This document shows positions 24,720 to 35,450 of a stretch of 64,000 nucleotides of DNA, in pieces (the first letter of the stretch is position 1; each line of letters opens with the position of its first letter). The stretch is taken from assembly GCA_021464415.1 (NCBI GenBank), contig CM038466.1:53074550-53138549 (forward strand), given 5' to 3'. The notes under the pieces were generated by a model, which saw nothing but the letters and a program-made list of their open reading frames with translations, was not told the origin of the DNA and ran no database searches. The translations under genes and the position numbers were made by a program. This DNA comes from Lonicera japonica (lineage: Eukaryota > Streptophyta > Magnoliopsida > Dipsacales > Caprifoliaceae).

Positions 24720-24960
24720 GTCCAAAATTTTTGGTTAATTATATTTTGACCCCAGAAGTTTCAGTTATTTACAGTTTAACCCCAAAATTTTTTAGTTATT
24801 TGTAGTTTGACCCTAGAAGTTTTGCTTATTTGCATTTTGGTCCAAAAACTTTCAAAAGGTTTCGGTTATTTACAGTTTAACCCCCAAAAGTTTCGGTGAC
24901 TTGTGTTTTGACCTAGAAAGTTTATGTCCTTTTCGATTTACCCAAAAGTTTCTATTTGGC
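24720..24960 (+). repeat. degenerate tandem repeat in the Copia leader
   Basis: Six or so diverged ~40-bp units of the form AGTTTTGGTTATTTGCAGTTTGACCCCA lie between the primer site and the first recognisable coding remnant. No gag protein is recognisable in this part. Confidence 0.7.
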
Positions 24961-26510
24961 CCTAAAACCTCCAGTTTTTAGCATATTATGTCCCAAACTT
25001 TTGAGACAACTCACAGTTAATCCTGCTACGTATCATCATGCAGATGCAAGTGAATCACATGTCCAAAAGGTTGAGGTGTCTGTTCGAAGTTCGGAACGAT
25101 GTACCAAATTCAATTGTATTAATTTTCCTATAGCATCTATAACATGTCGAGGTAAAATTGGAATGACTTTAAAGGTTTCTCTCTTTGTTAATTCTGATAC
25201 TTGGATTATTGATTTTGGTGCATTTGATCATATGACTTATGATAAATCTTACTATACCACAAGTATCTTATGTTACTAATGCAAATGGTGAAACTTTTCA
25301 TGTGTTAGGAATAGGTTCAGTTCGTATTACCCCAACTTTAGAACTTCATAATATTTTATATGTTCATGCCCTATCTCATCACTTATAATTTGTCCCCCAA
25401 TTGAATACAGAATCCGAATGTTCGGTAACCTTTTATCCTATGTATGTACTTTTTCAGGACCTTCTTACTAGGAAAGTAATTGGAAAGAGGTATTTAAGGG
25501 GCAAATTGTTTCATCTAGATCAGATGTATGCCAGGGAGAAACCAGGAGCACCGTCCCGCGCTGCTTTGATTTTGAATTCTGACAAATTAAAAGAAGTTTA
25601 GTTATGGCATCGCCGGTTAGGGCATCCATCGTTCAGTACTACTATGAAAAAAAATAAGCCTGCTTTGTTTATTAGTGTTGATGAGTCTGTTTTACATTGT
25701 GAAACTTATTTCTTGGCCAAGAGTCACCGTGCTACTTATTCTCCCGATTTTTATAATAAAAGTACTCTCCCTTTTGAGTTGATTCATTCTAATGTTTGGC
25801 GGCCTTCTAGAGAGTCCACTGTTTTTGGTATGCGATATTTTATGTTATTTATTAATGATTGTACAAGACTGTCATGAGTAGTTCTTCTTAAAACCAAAGA
25901 TGAAGTCTTTTCAGCCTTTCAAGCTTTTTACAATCTAATTCACACACAGTATAATAGAACCATTAAAATTCTTCGGTTTGATAATGGGAGGAATATGTTA
26001 ATAACTCCTTTAGCGAATGTAACAAATTGCATTGTTCACCAAACTACGTTTTCACAAACACCAGAACAAAATGGAGTCTCTAGAAAAAAGAAAAAAATAA
26101 GTCACTTGCTTGATATGGCTAGTGCCCTCTTTTTTCTGCTCATATGCCTAAGTACCTTTGGGGTGATGATGTAGCAGATTCCACCTACCTCATTAATCGT
26201 CTTCTGTCTAGTGTCCTTCAAGGAAAAATTCCAATTGAGGTGCTTACATTTTATGTGTTGTTACCTTCGGTTTATAATCTTCCGGGTCGTATGTTTGGTT
26301 GTGTTGCTTTTATTCATATCCCTAAAAATCAGAGGTCTAAGTTTGAAGCCTGAGCAATTAAGTGTGTATTTGTCGATTATTGGGGGATCTCAAAAAGGGT
26401 ACAAGTGTTATCATCCACCTACTCGAAAGTATTATATTAGTATGGTTGTTACTTTCTTTGAGGATATGAGTTATTTCTCCTCACCCGACTCTGTTCTTTA
26501 GGGGAATAAT
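24950..26510 (+). pseudogene. Copia protease and integrase remnants
   Basis: The protease-like WIIDFGAFDHMTYD is near 25200-25240 (the usual D-S-G is D-F-G). The integrase zinc region WHRRLGHPS is at about 25606, with a degraded CxxC partner (CETYFLAKSHR). The integrase core, LPFELIHSNVWRPSRES, is at about 25770-25820; the first catalytic Asp is replaced by Asn. Then come FDNGRNM and TPEQNGVSRK (about 25978-26090) and a C-terminal stretch RKYYISMVVTFFED. Stops at 25599, 25876 and elsewhere, plus frame shifts, show it is dead. Confidence 0.85.
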
Positions 26511-26564
26511 TCATATTTTGAAGAGCTAACTCGTAGTGATAAGAAAAATTCATAGGTGGAAGAT

Positions 26565-27045
26565 GATATACATAGGGCTGGGATAATAAACCGAAAAACC
26601 GAAAACCGAACCGAAAAAACCGAAAAAAAACCGGTTCGGTTCGGTTCTTATTATTAAAGTGGACTTTTTTACCGGTTCGGTTCCTAATGGTTATTAACGG
26701 TTCGGTTCTCGGTTCCTTGGTCAATTTAATTAAAGGAACCGTTAGGAACCGTTCTAAGGGTTTTAAACCGGTTTTTTAGCAATTTTAAGGGTTTTAACGG
26801 TTCTAACGGTTCCCCGAAGAACCGTTATAACCGTTTTTGGCCGGTTCCTACGATTATTAACGGTTCTAACAGTTCTAACGGTTCCAACGGTTCCCCAAAG
26901 AACCGAACCGTTAGAACCGGTTCGGTTCCACTTTCGGTTCTTGAAAAAAAAAGCTCAAAACCGAACCGTTTTTAATTTTTGATTCTCGGTTCCGGTTCTT
27001 ATCATTTAGGACAAGAACCGAACCGGTCCCAGCCCTAGATATACA
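26565..27045. mobile_element. hAT-type MITE, 465 bp, with 8-bp TSD
   Basis: The element proper is 26573-27037, starting TAGGGCTGGGA and ending TCCCAGCCCTA (11-bp terminal inverted repeats). The perfect 8-bp duplication GATATACA is at 26565-26572 and 27038-27045. It interrupts the Copia coding remnant. The interior is almost entirely variants of AACCGAACCG / CGGTTCGGTT in both orientations, giving strong self-complementarity. No coding. The minus-strand open frame over it is a by-product. Confidence 0.93.
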
Positions 27046-27407
27046 GGCAGACAGAGTTGAGGTTTCAGTTTTAGTTAAGACGCTTAATCCTTAAGTTCAC
27101 TCGAAAATAGAAACTCCAAATAGCAACCAGGTTCAGACACTAGATGTTCAAATCACATCTGCTCCCTTTACTATTGCTCATACCCTCAATCCAAAACTCC
27201 CAGGTGCTAAAGGTCACTCATCTGAGGTATGTCCACTTACTAGTATTAATAGTAACGAATATAATGTTGGACAATATATGTTACTCAGTCGGTCAACCCG
27301 TGGTCAACCAACCAAAAGTTATGAACCTATCCTTCATGCAAAATCAAAGTATCCAGTTCCTAATTATATCTCCACTTGTCGATTATCAAAGTCATATGAG
27401 TCATTTG

Positions 27408-27721
27408 TGTTGAAGAACATAATATACATTGTTGGCCCACTACCTAACAGCTTAAGCTTTTAGGGGAGATGGTTCTTAACATGGTATCAAATGTTAGGTT
27501 CTTAAGATCTCGGGTTCGAATCCTCCTGCTTGCATTTTTTTCCCCCTTTGTGTTTGTGTAATATACATGTTGTTTTTTGTGCAAAAAATGCACCTTTGGT
27601 TTGGTTTGTCTCTCCACGTGCGAGAGGAGGTCGCACATGAGGGGGAATGTTGAAGAACATGATATACTTTGTTGGTCCACTACTTAATAGCTTAATCTTT
27701 TGGGAGAGATGGTTCCTAACA
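27408..27721 (+). mobile_element. SMART-type micro LTR retrotransposon, 314 bp, complete
   Basis: Two 74-bp LTRs, 27408-27481 and 27648-27721, start TGTTGAAGAACATRATATAC and end GGTTCYTAACA. The first is followed at once by TGGTATCAAATG, a tRNA-Met-type primer site. The second is preceded by ATGAGGGGGAA, a polypurine tract. The perfect 5-bp duplication ATTTG is at 27403-27407 and 27722-27726. Total size, tiny LTRs and absence of coding match the SMART class of small LTR retrotransposons, which must be mobilised in trans. The GGTTCGAATCC word at about 27513 resembles a pol III B box but has no proper partner, so I do not call it a SINE. Confidence 0.92.
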
Positions 27722-27726
27722 ATTTG

Positions 27727-29212
27727 TGAATTAAATATCTACTGTATCAGTTCCTAATAAAGTGCAGGATGCCTTGGATGATCTTAAATGGAGGAGGGCA
27801 ATAGAGGAAGAGATGGAAGCATTACAGAAAAATAATACCTGGTAACTTGTTCCTCCACCACAAGGTAAGAAGGCTATAGGTTTTCGTTGGGTGTTTACCT
27901 TAAAGCACAATGCGAATGGTTCTGTAAATCGGTACAGAGTTCGATTTGTAGCCTAGGGGTTCACTCAAACGTATGGGATAGACTACGATGAGACATTTAC
28001 TCCTATCTCAAAAATGAATATTGTTCAGGTCCTATTATCATTTGCGCTGAATTTTAACTAGCCTCTTCGGCAATTTGATGTTAAGAATGCGTTTCTCCAT
28101 GGATAATTAGCTGTGGAAGTTTACATGGCTCTTCCACCAGGTAAGTGGCAGTTTCTCCTGGTAATTTTGTTTGTTAATTGGATAAATCACTACATGGACT
28201 CAATCAATCACCTCGTGCATGGTTTGGAAGTTTCCCACAATTCATGAAGAATGTGGGTTATAAATAAAGCAACTCAGACCATACCTTGTTCATCAAGCAC
28301 CAACAAGGGAATGTAACATCTTTGATTATTTATGTTGATGATATGGTGATCACTGGTGATGATACTGTTGAGATTAATAGATTGTAGAAGCAGTTGGCTT
28401 CCAGGTTTAAGATGAAGGACTTGAGTGAACTTAAATATTTCTTAGGGATTGAGGTAGCAAGGGGGAGTGAAAGGATTTACCTGTGCCAGAGGAAGTACAT
28501 TCTTGACTTGTTAGCATAGACTGGTATATTGGATTGCAAACTTGTTGACATTCTTATTGAATAGAATCATTGCTAAGCAGAGTATCCGAACCAAATACCT
28601 ACTAATCGAGCTCGCTATCAAAGATTAGTTTGACAGTTAATTTATTTGACCCAAACCAGGCCAGGTGTCGCATATGCCGTTAGTGTGGTAAGTCTATTCA
28701 TGCACAATCCAAGTGAGAGTCACATAAATGATGTAGTTAGAATTTTAAGATACTTGAAATTTTCTCCAGACAAAGGAGTTATTTTTTCTAAACACAACAA
28801 CTGTCTCAAAGTTTGTGGCTTCACATATGCGAATTGGGCCAAGAGTATTATTGATAGAAGGTCAATATCAGGGTACTTTACCTTTATATGAGGTAATCTT
28901 GTTACATGGAAGAGAAAGAAACAGAAAGATGTGGCTAGATCTGGTGTTGAGGCTGTGTATAGAGGGATGGCTCATGGAGTATGTGAATTGCGGCGGTTAA
29001 GAAATTTGATGTGTGATCTGGGTTTCAAACCTAAAAATGATATGCAGTTGTACTGTGATAATAATGCAGTTATTAATATATCTGCAGCATGATCGTACTA
29101 AGCATGTGGAGCTTGAACGTCATTTTATAATGGAGAAGATAGATGCAAACCTTGTTCACTTTCCTTTCGTCTCTACTGAAGCGCAGCTTGCAGATATCCT
29201 TACAAAATGAGT
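27727..29212 (+). pseudogene. Copia reverse transcriptase and RNase H remnants
   Basis: RT landmarks in order: WRRAIEEEMEALQKNNTW (about 27790), FRWVFTLKHNANGS, DYDETFTPISK, FDVKNAFLHG (about 28075), YVDDMVITGDD (catalytic YVDD, about 28332) and MKDLSELKYFLGIEVA. RNase H landmarks: TQTRPGVAYAVSVVS (about 28647), YANWAKSIIDRRSISGY (Asn where the family has a catalytic Asp), then HDRTKHVELERHFIMEK and STEAQLADILTK ending at 29209. Numerous stops and frame shifts show it is dead. The order RT-RH after integrase is diagnostic of Copia. Confidence 0.9.
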
Positions 29213-29275
29213 TTCCAGAAAAGCGTTTTATGACTCACTTAGCAAGTTGGGCATGTTCGATATTTATGCATCAAC

Positions 29276-29286
29276 TTGAGGAGGAG
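29276..29286 (+). other. polypurine tract of the Copia element
   Basis: TTGAGGAGGAG directly precedes the 3' LTR, the usual position of the plus-strand primer. Confidence 0.8.
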
Positions 29287-29484
29287 TGTTAGAATATATT
29301 ATTTATTTAGTTTCCTTATTTATTAGGTTTCCATATTGTATTATGTCTCCTTTGTTGAGTAGGAGATTAGGGTTACTTAATTTCCTTTTGTTTTTCATTC
29401 AAACTCTATATAAAGGGTTCTTTGTATCAATTTATTCATTCAATTAAATACAATTCATTCTCTCTCTCTAAAACACTCATAACA
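29287..29484 (+). repeat. 3' LTR of the Copia element
   Basis: TGTTAGAATATATT...CACTCATAACA, matching the 5' LTR at 24053-24251 with a handful of differences. It includes CTCTATATAAAGGG. Confidence 0.9.
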
Positions 29485-29499
29485 TTTGATTCATTGTAC

Positions 29500-30157
29500 T
29501 TTTGATACATAATTTGTAGCGAATTGGCAGCACTTTCGCTACATTTGATATAGCCAAAGTGGTGTTAATTCGCGATTAATTCTATAGCAGAGGTACAGTG
29601 AATTGGCAGCACTTTGCATGCAACAAATGCAGCAAATTAATTATATTTGCTGCAGCAAAGTGGTGCTAATAAACTACAACTTAAATAGCAAAACTATAGT
29701 GAATTTGTAGCATTTTCACTGCAGCAAATTCGGTGAAGTCACTACATTTATTGCAGCCAAAATGTGCCAATTCAATGAAATTTTGCTTCAGAATTTGTAG
29801 TAAATGTAGCCAACAATTGCATCATATACACCTCTAAACTAGTCCTAATTATTCTGACATACTTAGTGAACAACCGCCACAAATAAAATATTAACTAATA
29901 GCAATAACCTAAAAAAAAGCAACAAATCATCCCTAAAAAATATTTTTAAATAGTGCTAAAATAGTCACCAAACAATTACATTTGGGCACTAATTTCCAAC
30001 AAAAAAACACAAATAAGCAATTAACAAGTATAGTGAAATTTTTACCTCAATTCAGCTTAAACTGAGCATTAAAAATTGGAAAATAAAGCACCAATTTTCA
30101 GCCAAATTAGTGTTTTTAAAAACAATTTAAAATGAGCAAATAGTATAAATAAAGACT
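29500..30157. repeat. direct repeat, left copy (~580-bp unit)
   Basis: It begins with short motifs in both orientations (TTTGCTGCAGC, AAAGTGGTGCTAAT). It continues with a unique block starting CATCATATACACCTCTAAAC at 29820. The same order recurs at 34876-35450. The offset is 5300 bp; taking out the 4710-bp hAT element leaves a tandem unit of about 590 bp. The subterminal-repeat look recalls CACTA transposons, but no CACTA terminus was found. Confidence 0.75.
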
Positions 30158-30980
30158 TAAACCTAGCAAAATTGGACACGACATGATAACACGAAACGAT
30201 CCGACAGAAATTATCAGTTAATGGGTAAACCCTTATCGGGTTCAGGTATCGGGTTAACTTGATAAGACATGACAAATTAACGAATGGGTTGGCACTGGCC
30301 CGTTTGACCCTTTAGTCACCCGTTAAGACCTGTTAATATTTTGGGTCGTTTCGTGTCGGGCCCACCCAATAACCCATTATATATATATATATATATATAA
30401 TAGTATTATATTTTTATTGTAAATAACTTAAATGTTAAAGGGTATTGTAGACAATTTCATAACTAAATATAAATGCCCCATTACTAATTTTTTGCCCTAG
30501 CAACCACGGTCCACAAATTCCACACTTCCGTCTTCCGCGGTCGTCTTGGCGTTTTCCACTCTTCCTTCGTCCTTCGTCCTGGTTCATTTTTCAACTTTTC
30601 CTTGGTTCCTTTCACTCTTCTTATCTCTATTGCAACTCTACAGGCTACAACGTACATCCATACATGTTCGTGTTATTAAATATTAATTTTTCATTTTACT
30701 AATTACAACATACAGATCTAAGATATTCATTATTGCTATTTAAATATATGTGTTGGTCCATTGTTATTGATTTTTATGATGTTGTTTCTTCGATTTGCTC
30801 TCGAAATATATGTGTTTATCTCATTTGAACCATTCATTTTATTTTTTATTTTATTTTTTTGGACAAATTTTAAAAATTCGTTAATCAACTTCATTCTACT
30901 GACTCACCATCCGGTTCAAAACTATTACTACAGAAAGTTTGGGTAACAAATTTTATAAATTAAAATCAGTTTTTTTTTTT

Positions 30981-31314
30981 AACATCAGTTTGATTTATCT
31001 TAATATATATATAATCAGTTTATTTATAATCAGTATTTATTTAGCTTACATTTAAGCCTATATTAATTATATTTTATTTTTGTTTGTATATTTTATTAGA
31101 TGGCCTTTGAACTGGATGGTTAGTCAGAGATGATAGTTTAGCATAAATTTAAACGTCCAAATTGAAAAATCCATTAATCAATTTTTTTTAACATCATCTT
31201 GATTTATCTTAATATATATATATAATCAATTTGTTTATAAACAGTATTTATTTAGCTTACTTTTAAGCCTATATTAATCATATTTTTTTTGTTTGCATAT
31301 TTTATTAGATGGCC
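30981..31314 (+). repeat. 209-bp tandem duplication at the hAT transposase start
   Basis: ACATCA-nnn-TTGATTTATCTTAATATATA through TATTTTATTAGATGGCC occurs twice, offset by 209 bp. Each copy carries a candidate splice acceptor (TTATTAG) followed by ATG (31100 and 31309). Confidence 0.85.
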
Positions 31315-32268
31315 CGATCTGAGGATATTATGGAAGAATACACAACTGGTCTTGACGAAAAAAATGAAGCTGAAGGGGCAGAACAAACTGAAAATGCAAA
31401 GGAGAAATGAGGTAAACGAAAAAAAAAAGGTCTGTTGTTTAGAAACACTTTCAAGAACTACCTTTAGGGATTGATAATAAAAAACGTGCCAAATGCATGA
31501 AGTGTGGTGTTATTTATATATCTGAAAGTACTTATGGAACCGGTAATATGCTAAATCATTTAGAAGTTGCATGAAAAAACACTACAAAAGATATTTCATA
31601 ATTACTTTTATCTCAATCTGGTGGGTCTGTGATAATAAAATCCTTAAAGTATGACCCCGATATATTTCGAGAGTTTTTGTTTAGGTCAATTATCAAACAT
31701 AATTTGCCATTTAGTTTTGTTGAATATGATGGAATTAAAAAGATCTTTAAATATCTCTTTATTGAGATTAAGCTTCCTTGTAGGAATAATGTGAAGGCTT
31801 GTGTTTTAAAATTGTTAAAGAAAGAGCGAACCAATCTTCAAGCTTTATTAAACTCAACCCTGGGAAGAATTTGTTTAACTTCTGATACCTCGCAATTATG
31901 GCACACTTTGTTGACAACGATTGGAAGTTGAATAAAAAAATGTTGAACTTTTGTCTTATGCCTTCTCCTCACACCGGAGTAGCATTATCTGAGAAAATTC
32001 ACACATTGTTGAGTGAATGGGGGATTAAAAAGAAACTATTTTCTATGACTTTGGATAATGCTTTAAACAATGATTGCTTTGTTGAGATTTTAAAATTTTT
32101 AATTTAAAAGATGCCCTTGTGATGGATGGTAATTTTTTTCATGTTCGTTGTTGTGCTCACATCCTAAACTTAATTGTCCAATATGGTTTAAAGAAAATTG
32201 ACAAGGCTGTGGTTAAGGTTCGTGAGAGTATAAAATATATCGAGGGTTCATAGGTAAGGAAATATAAG
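31309..32268 (+). pseudogene. hAT transposase, N-terminal and central remnants
   Basis: Starts at ATG 31309 after a splice-acceptor-like TTATTAG (MARSEDIMEEYTTG). It passes a poor zinc-finger region (CMKCGVIYI). From about 31630 it reads as a plant hAT transposase in shifting frames: PFSFVEYDGIKKIF, RICLTSDTSQLW, HFVDNDWKLNKKMLNFCLMP, HTLLSEWGIKKKLFSMTLDN and FHVRCCAHILNLIVQYGLKK. It breaks at 32268, where a TGTTGG...CAACA LTR is inserted. The continuation is at 33920. Not functional. Confidence 0.8.
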
Positions 32269-32741
32269 TGTTGGATCCTTAATCCAACATTGAGCTTATA
32301 TATGAAACAATTATGTGTTGTGGACTGTCAAATGGTTAAGCCCACTTTAAAAGTAATCAAATAAGGTTTAAGATATTTGGGCTTAAATGTATCTAATAAG
32401 GTGTGGGCCTTTAATGTGTAGATACTTAAGAGTAATTCTATTTTTATGATGGGCTAAAATAGAAATACTAAATAGATAGTAGGGTTTTACTATCTATATA
32501 TATTGTGGTTATGGTCCCCAGATCACACGTACGTATTATGTCCCTGTTGAGCCCCCATCATCATAGAGAGCAGCGAGAAGGCATAAAGGATTCTCTAAAG
32601 AAATACGTGTAGATCTGGAAGGCCAACCACTTGATTACCAACACACGCTATGGATTCAGGTACGCTTCCGCATATTAATTTATTAATTCTTGGTGATACG
32701 ACATGAATGGTCCTAGGGTTTATGGTTATTTAGAACCAACA
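32269..32741 (+). repeat. LTR inserted in the hAT transposase
   Basis: 473 bp, TGTTGGATCC...GAACCAACA, followed by TGGTATCATAGCGG at 32744, a tRNA-Met-type primer site. It is therefore a 5' LTR in plus orientation. No coding and no second LTR were found before the hAT sequence resumes near 33900, so the element is truncated or very degenerate. Confidence 0.7.
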
Positions 32742-33288
32742 AGTGGTATCATAGCGGTCTTCATGTTAAATCATTAAGAATTGAATTTATTTGCCATCCA
32801 TGATTATTTGGGATTTTTAAATCTAATAACTTTGGTTTTTAAATTATTGGATTTGAAAATCATTATTGATTGTCTCTATGGTTTATCAAAATAAAATAAA
32901 ATTAATTAAAGCAACCGAATGCATAATTCGTGAGAAACCATTCTGAAACCATCTTGTAGCATACATGTTTTTTAAATTTGATTTGGTTGGTTAAACTTCA
33001 AATAAATCAAGAAGTAAATAAACAGAATGCATGCGGCTTGCGGCAGCCAAATTTTATATTTTTGGGGGGTTCTTTATATAATTTAGGGATTGGATTTTCT
33101 AATTAAAAAAAGAGGGTGGTTTTCCTTTTTCGGCAGGATCTGGATCATTATTATATATATATATAGATGTTGGTTGTTTTAAGTAAGAATATTTTATGAT
33201 ATATATACATTCTATGGTTTGGTTTTTATATACATATATAAGGATGAATATGTAAGGTTTTACATATAAAGTTTCGGCAATGAGATTG

Positions 33289-33319
<31 letters not shown>

Positions 33320-33900
33320 CTGTAATCATTACACACATATATATATGGATATTCGGTCAAGGATTTTTTTTTTATCTTTTTTTCTCTTTCGGCAGTACCT
33401 AATTTATGTATATATCATATATATATATGTGTGTGTGTGTGTATGTAAGGATTTTACATATGTTTGTAATCAGTTTTGTAAAGAATAAAGATATTGATGT
33501 GTATATATATACATGTAAAGTTTTGTTTTATATATTTAGATTCGGCTAATTCGATTACATTTATATATATTGGTTTTAGTTAAGGATATATATATATATA
33601 AGGATACATGTATATATAAGTAAAGCCAAAGTTTTATTTATATATAAGGTTCTATTGAGCATATATAGTTAAGGATAGCCATTATATATACATAATAGAT
33701 TGGTTATGTTTGCTTCAATATGGATTTTATATATATATTTAGGATAGCCATGCGCGTATCTATATTTATGTGTCATATGTTATAATTGTACGCAACTTTA
33801 TTTATATGTTAAAGAAATGTGTAAAGTTATTTAAATTTGTGAATATGATTTTTATTTAAATGCATTAACTTTGAATAGAATTTTGATAATTCTTATCGAG
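32742..33900. repeat. microsatellite-rich interval
   Basis: Dominated by TA runs (for example 33150-33160, 33308-33320, 33588-33600), one CA run (about 33290-33305) and one GT run (about 33428-33440). Presumably it is the internal part of the truncated LTR element. No gene is supported. Confidence 0.7.
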
Positions 33901-33919
33901 AGGGTTCTTCATCCATAAA

Positions 33920-34250
33920 AAAAAGTGAGGTACATAAGTATTTTGATGAAGAGAAGCTTGGAAGGAAACACGATCTACATATTTTTAGTTGGTGGAAAAT
34001 AGAGCAATTTCGTTATCCTATACTTTCTAGTTTGGCTCGTGGTGTCTTGTCCATTCCTATTTCTACTGTTGCTTCTAAATTTGTGTTTAACATTAGTGGT
34101 AGAGTACTTGATCAATATCGTAGTTCTCTTTTCCCGAAACGGTTCAAGTTTTATTTTGTACTCGAGATTGGATTTTTGGAAAAACGTGTAATTATTAATC
34201 TTCTACAAGACTACAAGTCTATAACTACTATTTTCTTTTATTTTTTATGA
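33920..34250 (+). pseudogene. hAT transposase C-terminal dimerisation domain
   Basis: Reads YFDEEKLGRKHDLHIFSWWK, then FRYPILSSLARGVLSIPIST, VASKFVFNISGRVLDQYRSS and LFPKRFK. This is the hAT C-terminal dimerisation domain with its usual W-W, YPILS and GRVLD landmarks; the usual SES-F-S is degraded to SKFVFN. It completes the protein broken at 32268. Confidence 0.85.
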
Positions 34251-34867
34251 TTTATTTGTATGCTTAGTATTTGCATTAATTTTGTCTCAATTATTCTTGA
34301 TGATAAAGATGGAAATGACTTGGAAACTCTTACAAAGGATGTATTCAATTTGCGGATAAATGACAATTCATTTAAATTTGGCCAAAGCTCTAACACTACA
34401 CTATTGGTGATTAAAAGAGGCTGAAATGGTGGTGTAACTATGCTAAGATGATGGAAGAATTAGTGTAACTTTTGGTTCTTTTATTATGTATTGTTTTAAT
34501 GTTTTATGTCTATTATATATTAAGGTACTTTTGGAGTTTTGGGTTTGTTTGGAACATGGGACTTATTTTCTATTTTGAATATCTATTTTGTTGTATTGAT
34601 CATTTGGAATTTTTAAATTATGTTTTATGTTTGAAACGGGTCTTAAATGGTGAAACGGGTTAGTGAGTTCGAGTCACCCAGATTCACCCGACTGCTTAAC
34701 GGGTGAAAAAGTTCATGTTGAGTGACCCGTTAATTTAAAGAATTATTTTCGTGTTTTAAAATTCCACCCGATAAGCTAACAGGTCGTGTTCGGTTTTAGT
34801 GGCGTGCCACTCTAACCCAAAATAACTCGACACGAAACCGAACTGACACAACCTGTTGCCAGGTCTA

Positions 34868-35450
34868 ATAGACCCCTAAAATAGTCCCCAATGTGCAGCA
34901 ATTAAGCACCAATTTCCAACCAACAAATGTAGTGAATTAACTGCATTTGCTGCAGCCAAAGTGGTGCTAATTCACTAAAACTTATGCAACAGAACTGCAG
35001 CGAATTTGCGGCATTTTCATTACAGTATTTAGGCAAAATCTCTACATTTGCTGCAGCCAAAGTGTGCCAATTCGATGTAATTTTTCTTTAGAATTTGTAG
35101 TAAATGCAGCTAATAATAGCATCATATACACCTCTAAACTAGTCCTAATTATTTTGACAAACTTAGCGGACAACAATTATAAATAAAACATTAATTAATA
35201 ACAATAACCTAAAAAAAATAACAAATCATCCCTTAAAAATATTTCTAAATAATGCCAAAATAGTCACCAAACAATAACATTTGGGCATTAATTTCCAACA
35301 AAAAACATAAATAAGCAATTAACAAGTGTAGTCAAATTTTGACCTCAATTCAGTCAAAACTGAGCACCAAAATTTGAGAAATAAAGCACCAATTTCCATC
35401 TAATATAGTGTATTAAAAACAATTTAAAATAGAGAACAAATCTATACTTC
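34868..35450. repeat. direct repeat, right copy
   Basis: Matches 29500-30157 in the same order: TTTGCTGCAGCCAAAGTGGT at about 34943, CATCATATACACCTCTAAAC at 35120, and ending AAACAATTTAAAATAGAG. Confidence 0.8.

Larger units (their letters stand above)
24053..29484 (+). mobile_element. Ty1/Copia retrotransposon, dead, with two later insertions
   Basis: A 5.4-kb element in which 199-bp and 198-bp LTRs (TGTTAGAATATATT...) bracket a tRNA-Met primer site, Copia-order protease, integrase, RT and RNase H remnants, and a purine tract. It has many stops and frame changes. A hAT MITE (26573-27037) and a SMART element (27408-27721) sit inside it. It lies at the 3' end of the MULE coding remnant. No exact 5-bp target duplication was found (TATTG left, TTTGA right), so one flank may have been rearranged. 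Confidence 0.9.
30158..34867 (+). mobile_element. hAT transposon, decayed, with a later LTR insertion
   Basis: It sits between the two copies of the direct repeat. The ends are inverted: TAAACCTAGCAAAA at 30158 and, read from the other strand, TAGACCTGGCAACA at 34867. Both ends are full of AACGGGT/ACCCGTTA words. It holds hAT transposase fragments at 31309-32268 and 33920-34250. The 8-bp flanks (TAAAGACT, ATAGACCC) are only loosely similar, so the target duplication is unproven. Confidence 0.7.

Noticed and set aside
26449..26724. Minus-strand 91-codon frame rich in Arg, Phe and Gly
   Set aside because: It spans the TSD and end of the hAT MITE and translates the GAACCG words.
27408..27721. 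tRNA-derived SINE suggested by GGTTCGAATCC near 27513
   Set aside because: Paired 74-bp terminal repeats, primer site, purine tract and 5-bp TSD fit a SMART element better. There is no A box at the right distance and no poly-A tail.
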